A model generated the notes under the pieces. It was not told where the DNA came from. It saw only the letters and a list, made by a program, of their open reading frames with translations, and ran no database searches. A program made the translations under genes and the position numbers. Positions 9,310 through 22,556 of a DNA stretch of 64,000 nucleotides are shown here, piece by piece (the stretch's first letter is position 1; each line of letters starts with the position of its first letter). Source of the stretch: Lepisosteus oculatus (Eukaryota > Chordata > Actinopteri > Semionotiformes > Lepisosteidae); the NCBI RefSeq assembly GCF_040954835.1, contig NW_027168309.1, positions 744,001 through 808,000 on the forward strand, written 5' to 3'.

Positions 9310-9660
9310 AAAAGCTTGCTCAGTGCCGTCTCCAGTCGGGTGCAAATGGGTGAAGCAGCCTGCCGCGGGGAACGTGCGCCGATAGGCGTAGGTGTATCCC
9401 CTGCCTCTTCCGATTTAGCTCGTGCTCCATAGGATGGAAGCGGATGCTCTGGCTTTTTGACTCGAATATAACCTGATCACAAAAGAAGGCCGTGCAGCCC
9501 AGTGCTGGTTTAAGAATGCCTCGTGTCTTCAGGCCCCTATTCCTTCAGGTTACCCCTTTGGAATAGTCGTCCGAAAAAGACGGGAAAGGAAAAGCATGTA
9601 AGCTCCCACACACTGCGTTAGCATTAGCGGTTGGAATCTGATGGGAGAAAAGCAACCTGG

Positions 9661-9732
9661 CTCGCCGTCAAGCAATCCATCCCTGGTCTCCCACGTGACA
9701 GGCGGGGATACGCACCACTATACTAACGAGGA
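9661..9732 (-). pseudogene. tRNA-Asp(GTC) pseudogene, copy 3
   Basis: Same sequence and same lesions as the copy at 1439-1510. Confidence 0.88.
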
Positions 9733-10141
9733 GCGCTTGCTTGGCGCTTGAAGACACTTCCTCTTGCGGCTACTACTGTTTCCGGTTTCGTCTTTTCTTT
9801 TCATTCCTCCCAGAGGAGCGCATGAAAACGTTTCCATCTGCGCCATCCTCACCCCTCCAATGCTATGGTCCCTGCTCCTCCTGGTGCACTGCAAACACTC
9901 ATTCAGCCGGTTCTTTCAGTTTGAATACTTAGGTCTTCAAAGGCTGGAAGTAGGGCGCAAGACATGCCAATGCCAAAAGCGTGGCAGTGTGCTTCCAGCT
10001 GTGAAATGTCACTGGTGGATGTTGAAGACATTACTTCCAAGGCAGCAGGTCCAAGCGATTTAGCGTTTGTACAAGAAGCAGGAAGAGAGAAACGGCACTC
10101 CGCCTTTTTCTGGGCAGGCCGAAGCGACAGGAGAAGGGCGC

Positions 10142-10223
10142 CGTAGTCGGCAGGATTCGAGCCGACGCGGGGAGACCCCAATGGCTTTCTAGCCCATCGC
10201 CTTAACCGCTCGGCCACGACTAC
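10142..10223 (-). tRNA. tRNA-Ser(AGA), weakened, copy 3
   Basis: Same sequence and same stem and B-box changes as the copy at 1920-2001. Confidence 0.85.
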
Positions 10224-12092
10224 AGGGAGCGCCGCCGCCGCCGGCTTGCAATCATTTAACACGGAGGGCGAGGCGGCGGCGGTAACCTTTTTCAATGTCG
10301 CTCTCCGCTTCCCCCCAAAAAAAGCCAAATGACATGCTAGCACTCGGACACCCTTCAGAAGACTGAAGGGTGGCTTAAAGCTGGAAGGATTAGGTCTCCC
10401 CGTTCCGACGCGACAATCGAACTTCCTTAGGCAGAGAGAAAGCAACATCGAGGAGCGTCAACAAGACTTTAGAAGCTGCGACACACGCCACTTTCAGTCG
10501 CAGACACAGCAGTTTTAAAGGCAGGAATCGCCTTTGCGAACGCCATGAGAAACAGAACGCAAGCTCAGGTCCTGCGGTTTAACAAACAGCCTCGGCTTTC
10601 AAGCGACATTTCTTTTCTGGAGCGAATTCACTTTCAACTTCAAGAAATTCACACAACTTGCGAAATACGAAATACAAATCTGGCTCATCGCTGCACAAGA
10701 AATACCGCCGGCTGGCAAGAAAATGACAACGGTGTTTTTCCTTAACGAAAAACTTCCCATGGAGAAAAACAACGGCTGTGCGTCTCTGTCGGCTTGATTC
10801 AGTTTAATGCAAGTATTCATTCTCCTCCTGGAAAATACAGCTTGCGAAAGATGAAATACAATTCTTGGCTTTTCTGGGTGAGTGCAGAAGAAATCCTGCC
10901 GGCTGGCAGAAGAATTCCAGCCTTTTTTACTCTTTAACCACAAACTTGCGAATGATACAAAGCAAGCGGGGTGCGTTTCTGTGCAGCTGTTAACTGAACA
11001 GCTGCTGCTTCAAGCCCACCCAGGGCTCATTCCGATTTCAACATCATGCCCCCTGAAGGTAGACTGGATTTCTTTGCGAAGCATTCACCTTTTGGACGTT
11101 TCAGGAAAGGTGCGTGTCGATGCCAGACTTGAAAAGCTTTCCATACAAAGAAACAACATAGTGCTTTTGATTGATGGGAAACGGCAAGAGCGGTTTGAGC
11201 AGCTCCGGCCTCTCAACCGCTTTACAATGTGATCGGCACCTCGGTAGCCAGTTTAGAAGGCTGAAAAGGATGCTGGAAGCACAGCGACGTTCTAAAACCA
11301 GCGCTTGAAAAGCATCTGCATACATAAAATGTCCATTTCCCCAAAGCTGAATCTGCATCTTCAGAAGATTGTCAGCTATACGTTTTCGTTCTTTGTTTCC
11401 TTTTTTTACGACAAGCTTTCGAGAAATGAACTGTCTATTGTGATGAAGGCTGCGTTAGAAATTGTGCATCTAGCTTAGTTCAATGAAATCGGGAGGTGCA
11501 CCTGTCTCAAGCGGATGGCTCTTTGCAGGCACACTACGGAAACCTGCGGGCGCAAGTTGGGAGAAGTGACTCTTGCAGAGTGTTGAGCTTCGAGAAGAGG
11601 GCTCCGCTCAGGAAGATATTTCCACATGTTGAAGAGTCGCTTTTCGCCCTTTCTTTCCCACATTTTTCCAGTGCGGTTATTGATCGCGTTCAAAATGTTT
11701 TCCCAACGTACGTGTTACCTGCAAAATCACAGTGAAACTGTTATGCCGAAAAGATTCCTAATAGTTATTGTATTAGAATAGCTCTCCAATTTCTTAGCCT
11801 TCGTACACGCAATGTTTAAGGAAACGCTAGAGTAAATGAAACTGTAAATAGACAGGAGCTCTTCTTAGTTTTCATACAAGTTATGATGGCTGCAGCTCCT
11901 ATCTGCGTCCGGGTGACCGGAGCCAAGGGATTATCTGCGGAACCTTTGATTTATCTCTCGGGCAAGGAGCTAGATACGCCCTTTTCATCTCGGTTTGATC
12001 ACACCTGTGCATTAAAACGCAGTGCTCGGTACCATCGAGGTGTAAGAGGTTCAAGGATGAGCGGGAAACTTTGTTAATAAGGAGACGGGCAC

Positions 12093-12165
12093 CGCCCAAC
12101 GTGGGGCTCGAACCCACGACCCTGAGATTAAGAGTCTCATGCTCTACCGACTGAGCTAGCCGGGC
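12093..12165 (-). tRNA. tRNA-Lys(CTT), copy 3
   Basis: Identical to the copy at 3871-3943. Confidence 0.98.
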
Positions 12166-12986
12166 GCCGGTGGAGCTGGTGGTTAACTTGTCCCTGTTGA
12201 CGGCAATTTGACAAGGTATACTTCCTGGCTTTTCATCATGTGCTGACCGGATTCGAGAGTAGCACACCCTGTTCTTTGTTGATTACTGTACCTCCAGCAG
12301 CGCAAATGTCAGTAATCATTGAAATGTACGACCTACAATCTCTTCAGCATGCCCGCGTGGACTCCTCAGTGATCATCCTTCTACGTTCTGCTGTAGTTTT
12401 CATGCAAGTGAAAACCGTGCTCCAAATAACAGCGGCACAGTTGTATCCTGCGGTAAGCATTCTTCTAATTCCATCGTTTTGCTCCAGGTAAAAGGTAGCG
12501 CATCATACGGTTGATATTCCAAGGTTTCAGAGTCCGTATTGGATGGCTTGGATGCAGACATCGCTCAGAGCTCCCAGTATGATTTTCCCGAGTTCAGTTT
12601 TGCAGTGTTTTAGTGCTTTACTACTTCCAGTGGGCCTTTGAATGCTCTGCTAAGTAGAGACGTGACATAATTACTAATGCGACCGAGTGTGCTGGCTGTT
12701 CCTGGTTCGTAATGATTAACGCGAGAAATCAATATAAACATAACTGCTTCGATTTCGAGGTTCAGTTGAAGCTTTCAAAGAAACTATCAAAGACCTCAGA
12801 ACAACCGAAGACACATTTGGTCATCTCCGTATTGGTGAAGATTAAAGAGTCCCGCAAGTGTCAAGCTTGCACAAACACACACGAGAGAGAAACTCAGGAC
12901 AGAATTTAAAGAAAGGGAGATGCAGACTATTTGAAGGCACTTTGCTAACCCAATGGCATGCTTATGAATCGTGCATAGGACACATG

Positions 12987-13058
12987 TAGCAGAGGATGGT
13001 TTCGATCCATCGACCTCTGGGTTATGGGCCCAGCACGCTTCCGCTGCGCCACTCTGCT
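12987..13058 (-). tRNA. tRNA-iMet(CAT), initiator, copy 4
   Basis: Identical to the copy at 654-725. Confidence 0.98.
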
Positions 13059-13337
13059 GACGGCCTCTCTGCGTGTGGCGCACAACTGCTCTTTTTATTT
13101 CCTACATAAGTGATGAAAGAGTTGAAAGTTTCAACGACAAACGCAGACGTCACTTTGAGCGCTTGGTGTTGTAGCACAAATCATCACATGCTGCTCTACA
13201 CTGGATTATAAAAGCCAACACATTTTCCAAACATTTTAATGCTGGAGTCACACTGTAGTATTAATAACAGTGCGATACTCGAGGAGCGTAGTGGGATCGC
13301 GGTGGCTCATCAGACCGCCCCGGGACAGGGGGCCCGC

Positions 13338-13420
13338 GTCAGGATGGCCGAGCGGTCTAAGGCGCTGCGTTCAGGTCGCAGTCTCCCCTGGAGGCGTGGG
13401 TTCGAATCCCACTCCTGACA
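13338..13420 (+). tRNA. tRNA-Leu(CAG), copy 4
   Basis: Identical to the copy at 1005-1087. Confidence 0.98.
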
Positions 13421-13771
13421 AAAAGCTTGCTCAGTGCCGTCTCCAGTCGGGTGCAAATGGGTGAAGCAGCCTGCCGCGGGGAACGTGCGCCGATAGGCGT
13501 AGGTGTATCCCCTGCCTCTTCCGATTTAGCTCGTGCTCCATAGGATGGAAGCGGATGCTCTGGCTTTTTGACTCGAATATAACCTGATCACAACAGAAGG
13601 CCGTGCAGCCCAGTGCTGGTTTAAGAATGCCTCGTGTCTTCAGGCCCCTATTCCTTCAGGTTACCCCTTTGGAATAGTCGTCCGAAAAAGACGGGAAAGG
13701 AAAAGCATGTAAGCTCCCACACACTGCGTTAGCATTAGCGGTTGGAATCTGATGGGAGAAAAGCAACCTGG

Positions 13772-13843
13772 CTCGCCGTCAAGCAATCCATCCCTGGTCT
13801 CCCACGTGACAGGCGGGGATACGCACCACTATACTAACGAGGA
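13772..13843 (-). pseudogene. tRNA-Asp(GTC) pseudogene, copy 4
   Basis: Same sequence and same lesions as the copy at 1439-1510. Confidence 0.88.
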
Positions 13844-14252
13844 GCGCTTGCTTGGCGCTTGAAGACACTTCCTCTTGCGGCTACTACTGTTTCCGGTTTC
13901 GTCTTTTCTTTTCATTCCTCCCAGAGGAGCGCATGAAAACGTTTCCATCTGCGCCATCCTCACCCCTCCAATGCTATGGTCCCTGCTCCTCCTGGTGCAC
14001 TGCAAACACTCATTCAGCCGGTTCTTTCAGTTTGAATACTTAGGTCTTCAAAGGCTGGAAGTAGGGCGCAAGACATGCCAATGCCAAAAGCGTGGCAGTG
14101 TGCTTCCAGCTGTGAAATGTCACTGGTGGAAGTTGAAGACATTACTTCCAAGGCAGCAGGTCCAAGCGATTTAGCGTTTGTACAAGAAGCAGGAAGAGAG
14201 AAACGGCACTCCGCCTTTTTCTGGGCAGGCCGAAGCGACAGGAGAAGGGCGC

Positions 14253-14334
14253 CGTAGTCGGCAGGATTCGAGCCGACGCGGGGAGACCCCAATGGCTTTC
14301 TAGCCCATCGCCTTAACCGCTCGGCCACGACTAC
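14253..14334 (-). tRNA. tRNA-Ser(AGA), weakened, copy 4
   Basis: Same sequence and same stem and B-box changes as the copy at 1920-2001. Confidence 0.85.
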
Positions 14335-16203
14335 AGGGAGCGCCGCCGCCGCCGGCTTGCAATCATTTAACACGGAGGGCGAGGCGGCGGCGGTAACCTT
14401 TTTCAATGTCGCTCTCCGCTTCCCCCCAAAAAAAGCCAAATGACATGCTAGCACTCGGACACCCTTCAGAAGACTGAAGGGTGGCTTAAAGCTGGAAGGA
14501 TTAGGTCTCCCCGTTCCGACGCGACAATCGAACTTCCTTAGGCAGAGAGAAAGCAACATCGAGGAGCGTCAACAAGACTTTAGAAGCTGCGACACACGCC
14601 ACTTTCAGTCGCAGACACAGCAGTTTTAAAGGCAGGAATCGCCTTTGCGAACGCCATGAGAAACAGAACGCAAGCTCAGGTCCTGCGGTTTAACAAACAG
14701 CCTCGGCTTTCAAGCGACATTTCTTTTCTGGAGCGAATTCACTTTCAACTTCAAGAAATTCACACAACTTGCGAAATACGAAATACAAATCTGGCTCATC
14801 GCTGCACAAGAAATACCGCCGGCTGGCAAGAAAATGACAACGGTGTTTTTCCTTAACGAAAAACTTCCCATGGAGAAAAACAACGGCTGTGCGTCTCTGT
14901 CGGCTTGATTCAGTTTAATGCAAGTATTCATTCTCCTCCTGGAAAATACAGCTTGCGAAAGATGAAATACAATTCTTGGCTTTTCTGGGTGAGTGCAGAA
15001 GAAATCCTGCCGGCTGGCAGAAGAATTCCAGCCTTTTTTACTCTTTAACCACAAACTTGCGAATGATACAAAGCAAGCGGGGTGCGTTTCTGTGCAGCTG
15101 TTAACTGAACAGCTGCTGCTTCAAGCCCACCCAGGGCTCATTCCGATTTCAACATCATGCCCCCTGAAGGTAGACTGGATTTCTTTGCGAAGCATTCACC
15201 TTTTGGACGTTTCAGGAAAGGTGCGTGTCGATGCCAGACTTGAAAAGCTTTCCATACAAAGAAACAACATAGTGCTTTTGATTGATGGGAAACGGCAAGA
15301 GCGGTTTGAGCAGCTCCGGCCTCTCAACCGCTTTACAATGTGATCGGCACCTCGGTAGCCAGTTTAGAAGGCTGAAAAGGATGCTGGAAGCACAGCGACG
15401 TTCTAAAACCAGCGCTTGAAAAGCATCTGCATACATAAAATGTCCATTTCCCCAAAGCTGAATCTGCATCTTCAGAAGATTGTCAGCTATACGTTTTCGT
15501 TCTTTGTTTCCTTTTTTTACGACAAGCTTTCGAGAAATGAACTGTCTATTGTGATGAAGGCTGCGTTAGAAATTGTGCATCTAGCTTAGTTCAATGAAAT
15601 CGGGAGGTGCACCTGTCTCAAGCGGATGGCTCTTTGCAGGCACACTACGGAAACCTGCGGGCGCAAGTTGGGAGAAGTGACTCTTGCAGAGTGTTGAGCT
15701 TCGAGAAGAGGGCTCCGCTCAGGAAGATATTTCCACATGTTGAAGAGTCGCTTTTCGCCCTTTCTTTCCCACATTTTTCCAGTGCGGTTATTGATCGCGT
15801 TCAAAATGTTTTCCCAACGTACGTGTTACCTGCAAAATCACAGTGAAACTGTTATGCCGAAAAGATTCCTAATAGTTATTGTATTAGAATAGCTCTCCAA
15901 TTTCTTAGCCTTCGTACACGCAATGTTTAAGGAAACGCTAGAGTAAATGAAACTGTAAATAGACAGGAGCTCTTCTTAGTTTTCATACAAGTTATGATGG
16001 CTGCAGCTCCTATCTGCGTCCGGGTGACCGGAGCCAAGGGATTATCTGCGGAACCTTTGATTTATCTCTCGGGCAAGGAGCTAGATACGCCCTTTTCATC
16101 TCGGTTTGATCACACCTGTGCATTAAAACGCAGTGCTCGGTACCATCGAGGTGTAAGAGGTTCAAGGATGAGCGGGAAACTTTGTTAATAAGGAGACGGG
16201 CAC

Positions 16204-16276
16204 CGCCCAACGTGGGGCTCGAACCCACGACCCTGAGATTAAGAGTCTCATGCTCTACCGACTGAGCTAGCCGGGC
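16204..16276 (-). tRNA. tRNA-Lys(CTT), copy 4
   Basis: Identical to the copy at 3871-3943. Confidence 0.98.
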
Positions 16277-17097
16277 GCCGGTGGAGCTGGTGGTTAACTT
16301 GTCCCTGTTGACGGCAATTTGACAAGGTATACTTCCTGGCTTTTCATCATGTGCTGACCGGATTCGAGAGTAGCACACCCTGTTCTTTGTTGATTACTGT
16401 ACCTCCAGCAGCGCAAATGTCAGTAATCATTGAAATGTACGACCTACAATCTCCTCAGCATGCCCGCGTGGACTCCTCAGTGATCATCCTTCTACGTTCT
16501 GCTGTAGTTTTCATGCAAGTGAAAACCGTGCTCCAAATAACAGCGGCACAGTTGTATCCTGCGGTAAGCATTCTTCTAATTCCATCGTTTTGCTCCAGGT
16601 AAAAGGTAGCGCATCATACGGTTGATATTCCAAGGTTTCAGAGTCCGTATTGGATGGCTTGGATGCAGACATCGCTCAGAGCTCCCAGTATGATTTTCCC
16701 GAGTTCAGTTTTGCAGTGTTTTAGTGCTTTACTACTTCCAGTGGGCCTTTGAATGCTCTGCTAAGTAGAGACGTGACATAATTACTAATGCGACCGAGTG
16801 TGCTGGCTGTTCCTGGTTCGTAATGATTAACGCGAGAAATCAATATAAACATAACTGCTTCGATTTCGAGGTTCAGTTGAAGCTTTCAAAGAAACTATCA
16901 AAGACCTCAGAACAACCGAAGACACATTTGGTCATCTCCGTATTGGTGAAGATTAAAGAGTCCCGCAAGTGTCAAGCTTGCACAAACACACACGAGAGAG
17001 AAACTCAGGACAGAATTTAAAGAAAGGGAGATGCAGACTATTTGAAGGCACTTTGCTAACCCAATGGCATGCTTATGAATCGTGCATAGGACACATG

Positions 17098-17169
17098 TAG
17101 CAGAGGATGGTTTCGATCCATCGACCTCTGGGTTATGGGCCCAGCACGCTTCCGCTGCGCCACTCTGCT
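17098..17169 (-). tRNA. tRNA-iMet(CAT), initiator, copy 5
   Basis: Identical to the copy at 654-725. Confidence 0.98.
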
Positions 17170-17448
17170 GACGGCCTCTCTGCGTGTGGCGCACAACTGC
17201 TCTTTTTATTTCCTACATAAGTGATGAAAGAGTTGAAAGTTTCAACGACAAACGCAGACGTCACTTTGAGCGCTTGGTGTTGTAGCACAAATCATCACAT
17301 GCTGCTCTACACTGGATTATAAAAGCCAACACATTTTCCAAACATTTTAATGCTGGAGTCACACTGTAGTATTAATAACAGTGCGATACTCGAGGAGCGT
17401 AGTGGGATCGCGGTGGCTCATCAGACCGCCCCGGGACAGGGGGCCCGC

Positions 17449-17531
17449 GTCAGGATGGCCGAGCGGTCTAAGGCGCTGCGTTCAGGTCGCAGTCTCCCCT
17501 GGAGGCGTGGGTTCGAATCCCACTCCTGACA
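17449..17531 (+). tRNA. tRNA-Leu(CAG), copy 5
   Basis: Identical to the copy at 1005-1087. Confidence 0.98.
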
Positions 17532-17882
17532 AAAAGCTTGCTCAGTGCCGTCTCCAGTCGGGTGCAAATGGGTGAAGCAGCCTGCCGCGGGGAACGTGCG
17601 CCGATAGGCGTAGGTGTATCCCCTGCCTCTTCCGATTTAGCTCGTGCTCCATAGGATGGAAGCGGATGCTCTGGCTTTTTGACTCGAATATAACCTGATC
17701 ACAACAGAAGGCCGTGCAGCCCAGTGCTGGTTTAAGAATGCCTCGTGTCTTCAGGCCCCTATTCCTTCAGGTTACCCCTTTGGAATAGTCGTCCGAAAAA
17801 GACGGGAAAGGAAAAGCATGTAAGCTCCCACACACTGCGTTAGCATTAGCGGTTGGAATCTGATGGGAGAAAAGCAACCTGG

Positions 17883-17954
17883 CTCGCCGTCAAGCAATCC
17901 ATCCCTGGTCTCCCACGTGACAGGCGGGGATACGCACCACTATACTAACGAGGA
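17883..17954 (-). pseudogene. tRNA-Asp(GTC) pseudogene, copy 5
   Basis: Same sequence and same lesions as the copy at 1439-1510. Confidence 0.88.
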
Positions 17955-18363
17955 GCGCTTGCTTGGCGCTTGAAGACACTTCCTCTTGCGGCTACTACTG
18001 TTTCCGGTTTCGTCTTTTCTTTTCATTCCTCCCAGAGGAGCGCATGAAAACGTTTCCATCTGCGCCATCCTCACCCCTCCAATGCTATGGTCCCTGCTCC
18101 TCCTGGTGCACTGCAAACACTCATTCAGCCGGTTCTTTCAGTTTGAATACTTAGGTCTTCAAAGGCTGGAAGTAGGGCGCAAGACATGCCAATGCCAAAA
18201 GCGTGGCAGTGTGCTTCCAGCTGTGAAATGTCACTGGTGGAAGTTGAAGACATTACTTCCAAGGCAGCAGGTCCAAGCGATTTAGCGTTTGTACAAGAAG
18301 CAGGAAGAGAGAAACGGCACTCCGCCTTTTTCTGGGCAGGCCGAAGCGACAGGAGAAGGGCGC

Positions 18364-18445
18364 CGTAGTCGGCAGGATTCGAGCCGACGCGGGGAGACCC
18401 CAATGGCTTTCTAGCCCATCGCCTTAACCGCTCGGCCACGACTAC
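18364..18445 (-). tRNA. tRNA-Ser(AGA), weakened, copy 5
   Basis: Same sequence and same stem and B-box changes as the copy at 1920-2001. Confidence 0.85.
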
Positions 18446-20314
18446 AGGGAGCGCCGCCGCCGCCGGCTTGCAATCATTTAACACGGAGGGCGAGGCGGCG
18501 GCGGTAACCTTTTTCAATGTCGCTCTCCGCTTCCCCCCAAAAAAAGCCAAATGACATGCTAGCACTCGGACACCCTTCAGAAGACTGAAGGGTGGCTTAA
18601 AGCTGGAAGGATTAGGTCTCCCCGTTCCGACGCGACAATCGAACTTCCTTAGGCAGAGAGAAAGCAACATCGAGGAGCGTCAACAAGACTTTAGAAGCTG
18701 CGACACACGCCACTTTCAGTCGCAGACACAGCAGTTTTAAAGGCAGGAATCGCCTTTGCGAACGCCATGAGAAACAGAACGCAAGCTCAGGTCCTGCGGT
18801 TTAACAAACAGCCTCGGCTTTCAAGCGACATTTCTTTTCTGGAGCGAATTCACTTTCAACTTCAAGAAATTCACACAACTTGCGAAATACGAAATACAAA
18901 TCTGGCTCATCGCTGCACAAGAAATACCGCCGGCTGGCAAGAAAATGACAACGGTGTTTTTCCTTAACGAAAAACTTCCCATGGAGAAAAACAACGGCTG
19001 TGCGTCTCTGTCGGCTTGATTCAGTTTAATGCAAGTATTCATTCTCCTCCTGGAAAATACAGCTTGCGAAAGATGAAATACAATTCTTGGCTTTTCTGGG
19101 TGAGTGCAGAAGAAATCCTGCCGGCTGGCAGAAGAATTCCAGCCTTTTTTACTCTTTAACCACAAACTTGCGAATGATACAAAGCAAGCGGGGTGCGTTT
19201 CTGTGCAGCTGTTAACTGAACAGCTGCTGCTTCAAGCCCACCCAGGGCTCATTCCGATTTCAACATCATGCCCCCTGAAGGTAGACTGGATTTCTTTGCG
19301 AAGCATTCACCTTTTGGACGTTTCAGGAAAGGTGCGTGTCGATGCCAGACTTGAAAAGCTTTCCATACAAAGAAACAACATAGTGCTTTTGATTGATGGG
19401 AAACGGCAAGAGCGGTTTGAGCAGCTCCGGCCTCTCAACCGCTTTACAATGTGATCGGCACCTCGGTAGCCAGTTTAGAAGGCTGAAAAGGATGCTGGAA
19501 GCACAGCGACGTTCTAAAACCAGCGCTTGAAAAGCATCTGCATACATAAAATGTCCATTTCCCCAAAGCTGAATCTGCATCTTCAGAAGATTGTCAGCTA
19601 TACGTTTTCGTTCTTTGTTTCCTTTTTTTACGACAAGCTTTCGAGAAATGAACTGTCTATTGTGATGAAGGCTGCGTTAGAAATTGTGCATCTAGCTTAG
19701 TTCAATGAAATCGGGAGGTGCACCTGTCTCAAGCGGATGGCTCTTTGCAGGCACACTACGGAAACCTGCGGGCGCAAGTTGGGAGAAGTGACTCTTGCAG
19801 AGTGTTGAGCTTCGAGAAGAGGGCTCCGCTCAGGAAGATATTTCCACATGTTGAAGAGTCGCTTTTCGCCCTTTCTTTCCCACATTTTTCCAGTGCGGTT
19901 ATTGATCGCGTTCAAAATGTTTTCCCAACGTACGTGTTACCTGCAAAATCACAGTGAAACTGTTATGCCGAAAAGATTCCTAATAGTTATTGTATTAGAA
20001 TAGCTCTCCAATTTCTTAGCCTTCGTACACGCAATGTTTAAGGAAACGCTAGAGTAAATGAAACTGTAAATAGACAGGAGCTCTTCTTAGTTTTCATACA
20101 AGTTATGATGGCTGCAGCTCCTATCTGCGTCCGGGTGACCGGAGCCAAGGGATTATCTGCGGAACCTTTGATTTATCTCTCGGGCAAGGAGCTAGATACG
20201 CCCTTTTCATCTCGGTTTGATCACACCTGTGCATTAAAACGCAGTGCTCGGTACCATCGAGGTGTAAGAGGTTCAAGGATGAGCGGGAAACTTTGTTAAT
20301 AAGGAGACGGGCAC

Positions 20315-20387
20315 CGCCCAACGTGGGGCTCGAACCCACGACCCTGAGATTAAGAGTCTCATGCTCTACCGACTGAGCTAGCCGGGC
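20315..20387 (-). tRNA. tRNA-Lys(CTT), copy 5
   Basis: Identical to the copy at 3871-3943. Confidence 0.98.
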
Positions 20388-21208
20388 GCCGGTGGAGCTG
20401 GTGGTTAACTTGTCCCTGTTGACGGCAATTTGACAAGGTATACTTCCTGGCTTTTCATCATGTGCTGACCGGATTCGAGAGTAGCACACCCTGTTCTTTG
20501 TTGATTACTGTACCTCCAGCAGCGCAAATGTCAGTAATCATTGAAATGTACGACCTACAATCTCCTCAGCATGCCCGCGTGGACTCCTCAGTGATCATCC
20601 TTCTACGTTCTGCTGTAGTTTTCATGCAAGTGAAAACCGTGCTCCAAATAACAGCGGCACAGTTGTATCCTGCGGTAAGCATTCTTCTAATTCCATCGTT
20701 TTGCTCCAGGTAAAAGGTAGCGCATCATACGGTTGATATTCCAAGGTTTCAGAGTCCGTATTGGATGGCTTGGATGCAGACATCGCTCAGAGCTCCCAGT
20801 ATGATTTTCCCGAGTTCAGTTTTGCAGTGTTTTAGTGCTTTACTACTTCCAGTGGGCCTTTGAATGCTCTGCTAAGTAGAGACGTGACATAATTACTAAT
20901 GCGACCGAGTGTGCTGGCTGTTCCTGGTTCGTAATGATTAACGCGAGAAATCAATATAAACATAACTGCTTCGATTTCGAGGTTCAGTTGAAGCTTTCAA
21001 AGAAACTATCAAAGACCTCAGAACAACCGAAGACACATTTGGTCATCTCCGTATTGGTGAAGATTAAAGAGTCCCGCAAGTGTCAAGCTTGCACAAACAC
21101 ACACGAGAGAGAAACTCAGGACAGAATTTAAAGAAAGGGAGATGCAGACTATTTGAAGGCACTTTGCTAACCCAATGGCATGCTTATGAATCGTGCATAG
21201 GACACATG

Positions 21209-21280
21209 TAGCAGAGGATGGTTTCGATCCATCGACCTCTGGGTTATGGGCCCAGCACGCTTCCGCTGCGCCACTCTGCT
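21209..21280 (-). tRNA. tRNA-iMet(CAT), initiator, copy 6
   Basis: Identical to the copy at 654-725. Confidence 0.98.
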
Positions 21281-21559
21281 GACGGCCTCTCTGCGTGTGG
21301 CGCACAACTGCTCTTTTTATTTCCTACATAAGTGATGAAAGAGTTGAAAGTTTCAACGACAAACGCAGACGTCACTTTGAGCGCTTGGTGTTGTAGCACA
21401 AATCATCACATGCTGCTCTACACTGGATTATAAAAGCCAACACATTTTCCAAACATTTTAATGCTGGAGTCACACTGTAGTATTAATAACAGTGCGATAC
21501 TCGAGGAGCGTAGTGGGATCGCGGTGGCTCATCAGACCGCCCCGGGACAGGGGGCCCGC

Positions 21560-21642
21560 GTCAGGATGGCCGAGCGGTCTAAGGCGCTGCGTTCAGGTCG
21601 CAGTCTCCCCTGGAGGCGTGGGTTCGAATCCCACTCCTGACA
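21560..21642 (+). tRNA. tRNA-Leu(CAG), copy 6
   Basis: Identical to the copy at 1005-1087. This is the last Leu gene; unit 7 ends before its position. Confidence 0.98.
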
Positions 21643-21993
21643 AAAAGCTTGCTCAGTGCCGTCTCCAGTCGGGTGCAAATGGGTGAAGCAGCCTGCCGCG
21701 GGGAACGTGCGCCGATAGGCGTAGGTGTATCCCCTGCCTCTTCCGATTTAGCTCGTGCTCCATAGGATGGAAGCGGATGCTCTGGCTTTTTGACTCGAAT
21801 ATAACCTGATCACAACAGAAGGCCGTGCAGCCCAGTGCTGGTTTAAGAATGCCTCGTGTCTTCAGGCCCCTATTCCTTCAGGTTACCCCTTTGGAATAGT
21901 CGTCCGAAAAAGACGGGAAAGGAAAAGCATGTAAGCTCCCACACACTGCGTTAGCATTAGCGGTTGGAATCTGATGGGAGAAAAGCAACCTGG

Positions 21994-22065
21994 CTCGCCG
22001 TCAAGCAATCCATCCCTGGTCTCCCACGTGACAGGCGGGGATACGCACCACTATACTAACGAGGA
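21994..22065 (-). pseudogene. tRNA-Asp(GTC) pseudogene, copy 6
   Basis: Same sequence and same lesions as the copy at 1439-1510. Confidence 0.88.
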
Positions 22066-22474
22066 GCGCTTGCTTGGCGCTTGAAGACACTTCCTCTTGC
22101 GGCTACTACTGTTTCCGGTTTCGTCTTTTCTTTTCATTCCTCCCAGAGGAGCGCATGAAAACGTTTCCATCTGCGCCATCCTCACCCCTCCAATGCTATG
22201 GTCCCTGCTCCTCCTGGTGCACTGCAAACACTCATTCAGCCGGTTCTTTCAGTTTGAATACTTAGGTCTTCAAAGGCTGGAAGTAGGGCGCAAGACATGC
22301 CAATGCCAAAAGCGTGGCAGTGTGCTTCCAGCTGTGAAATGTCACTGGTGGATGTTGAAGACATTACTTCCAAGGCAGCAGGTCCAAGCGATTTAGCGTT
22401 TGTACAAGAAGCAGGAAGAGAGAAACGGCACTCCGCCTTTTTCTGGGCAGGCCGAAGCGACAGGAGAAGGGCGC

Positions 22475-22556
22475 CGTAGTCGGCAGGATTCGAGCCGACG
22501 CGGGGAGACCCCAATGGCTTTCTAGCCCATCGCCTTAACCGCTCGGCCACGACTAC
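22475..22556 (-). tRNA. tRNA-Ser(AGA), weakened, copy 6
   Basis: Same sequence and same stem and B-box changes as the copy at 1920-2001. Confidence 0.85.

Larger units (their letters stand above)
8223..12333 (+). repeat. tDNA unit 3
   Basis: Full-length copy. It carries a private C-to-A change at 9483 and an A-to-T change at 10020; the latter is shared only with unit 6. Confidence 0.97.
12334..16444 (+). repeat. tDNA unit 4
   Basis: Full-length copy. It carries T at 12343, matching unit 1 at position 10, exactly 12333 bp upstream. Confidence 0.97.
16445..20555 (+). repeat. tDNA unit 5
   Basis: Full-length copy. I saw no private variant; it looks like unit 2. Confidence 0.97.
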
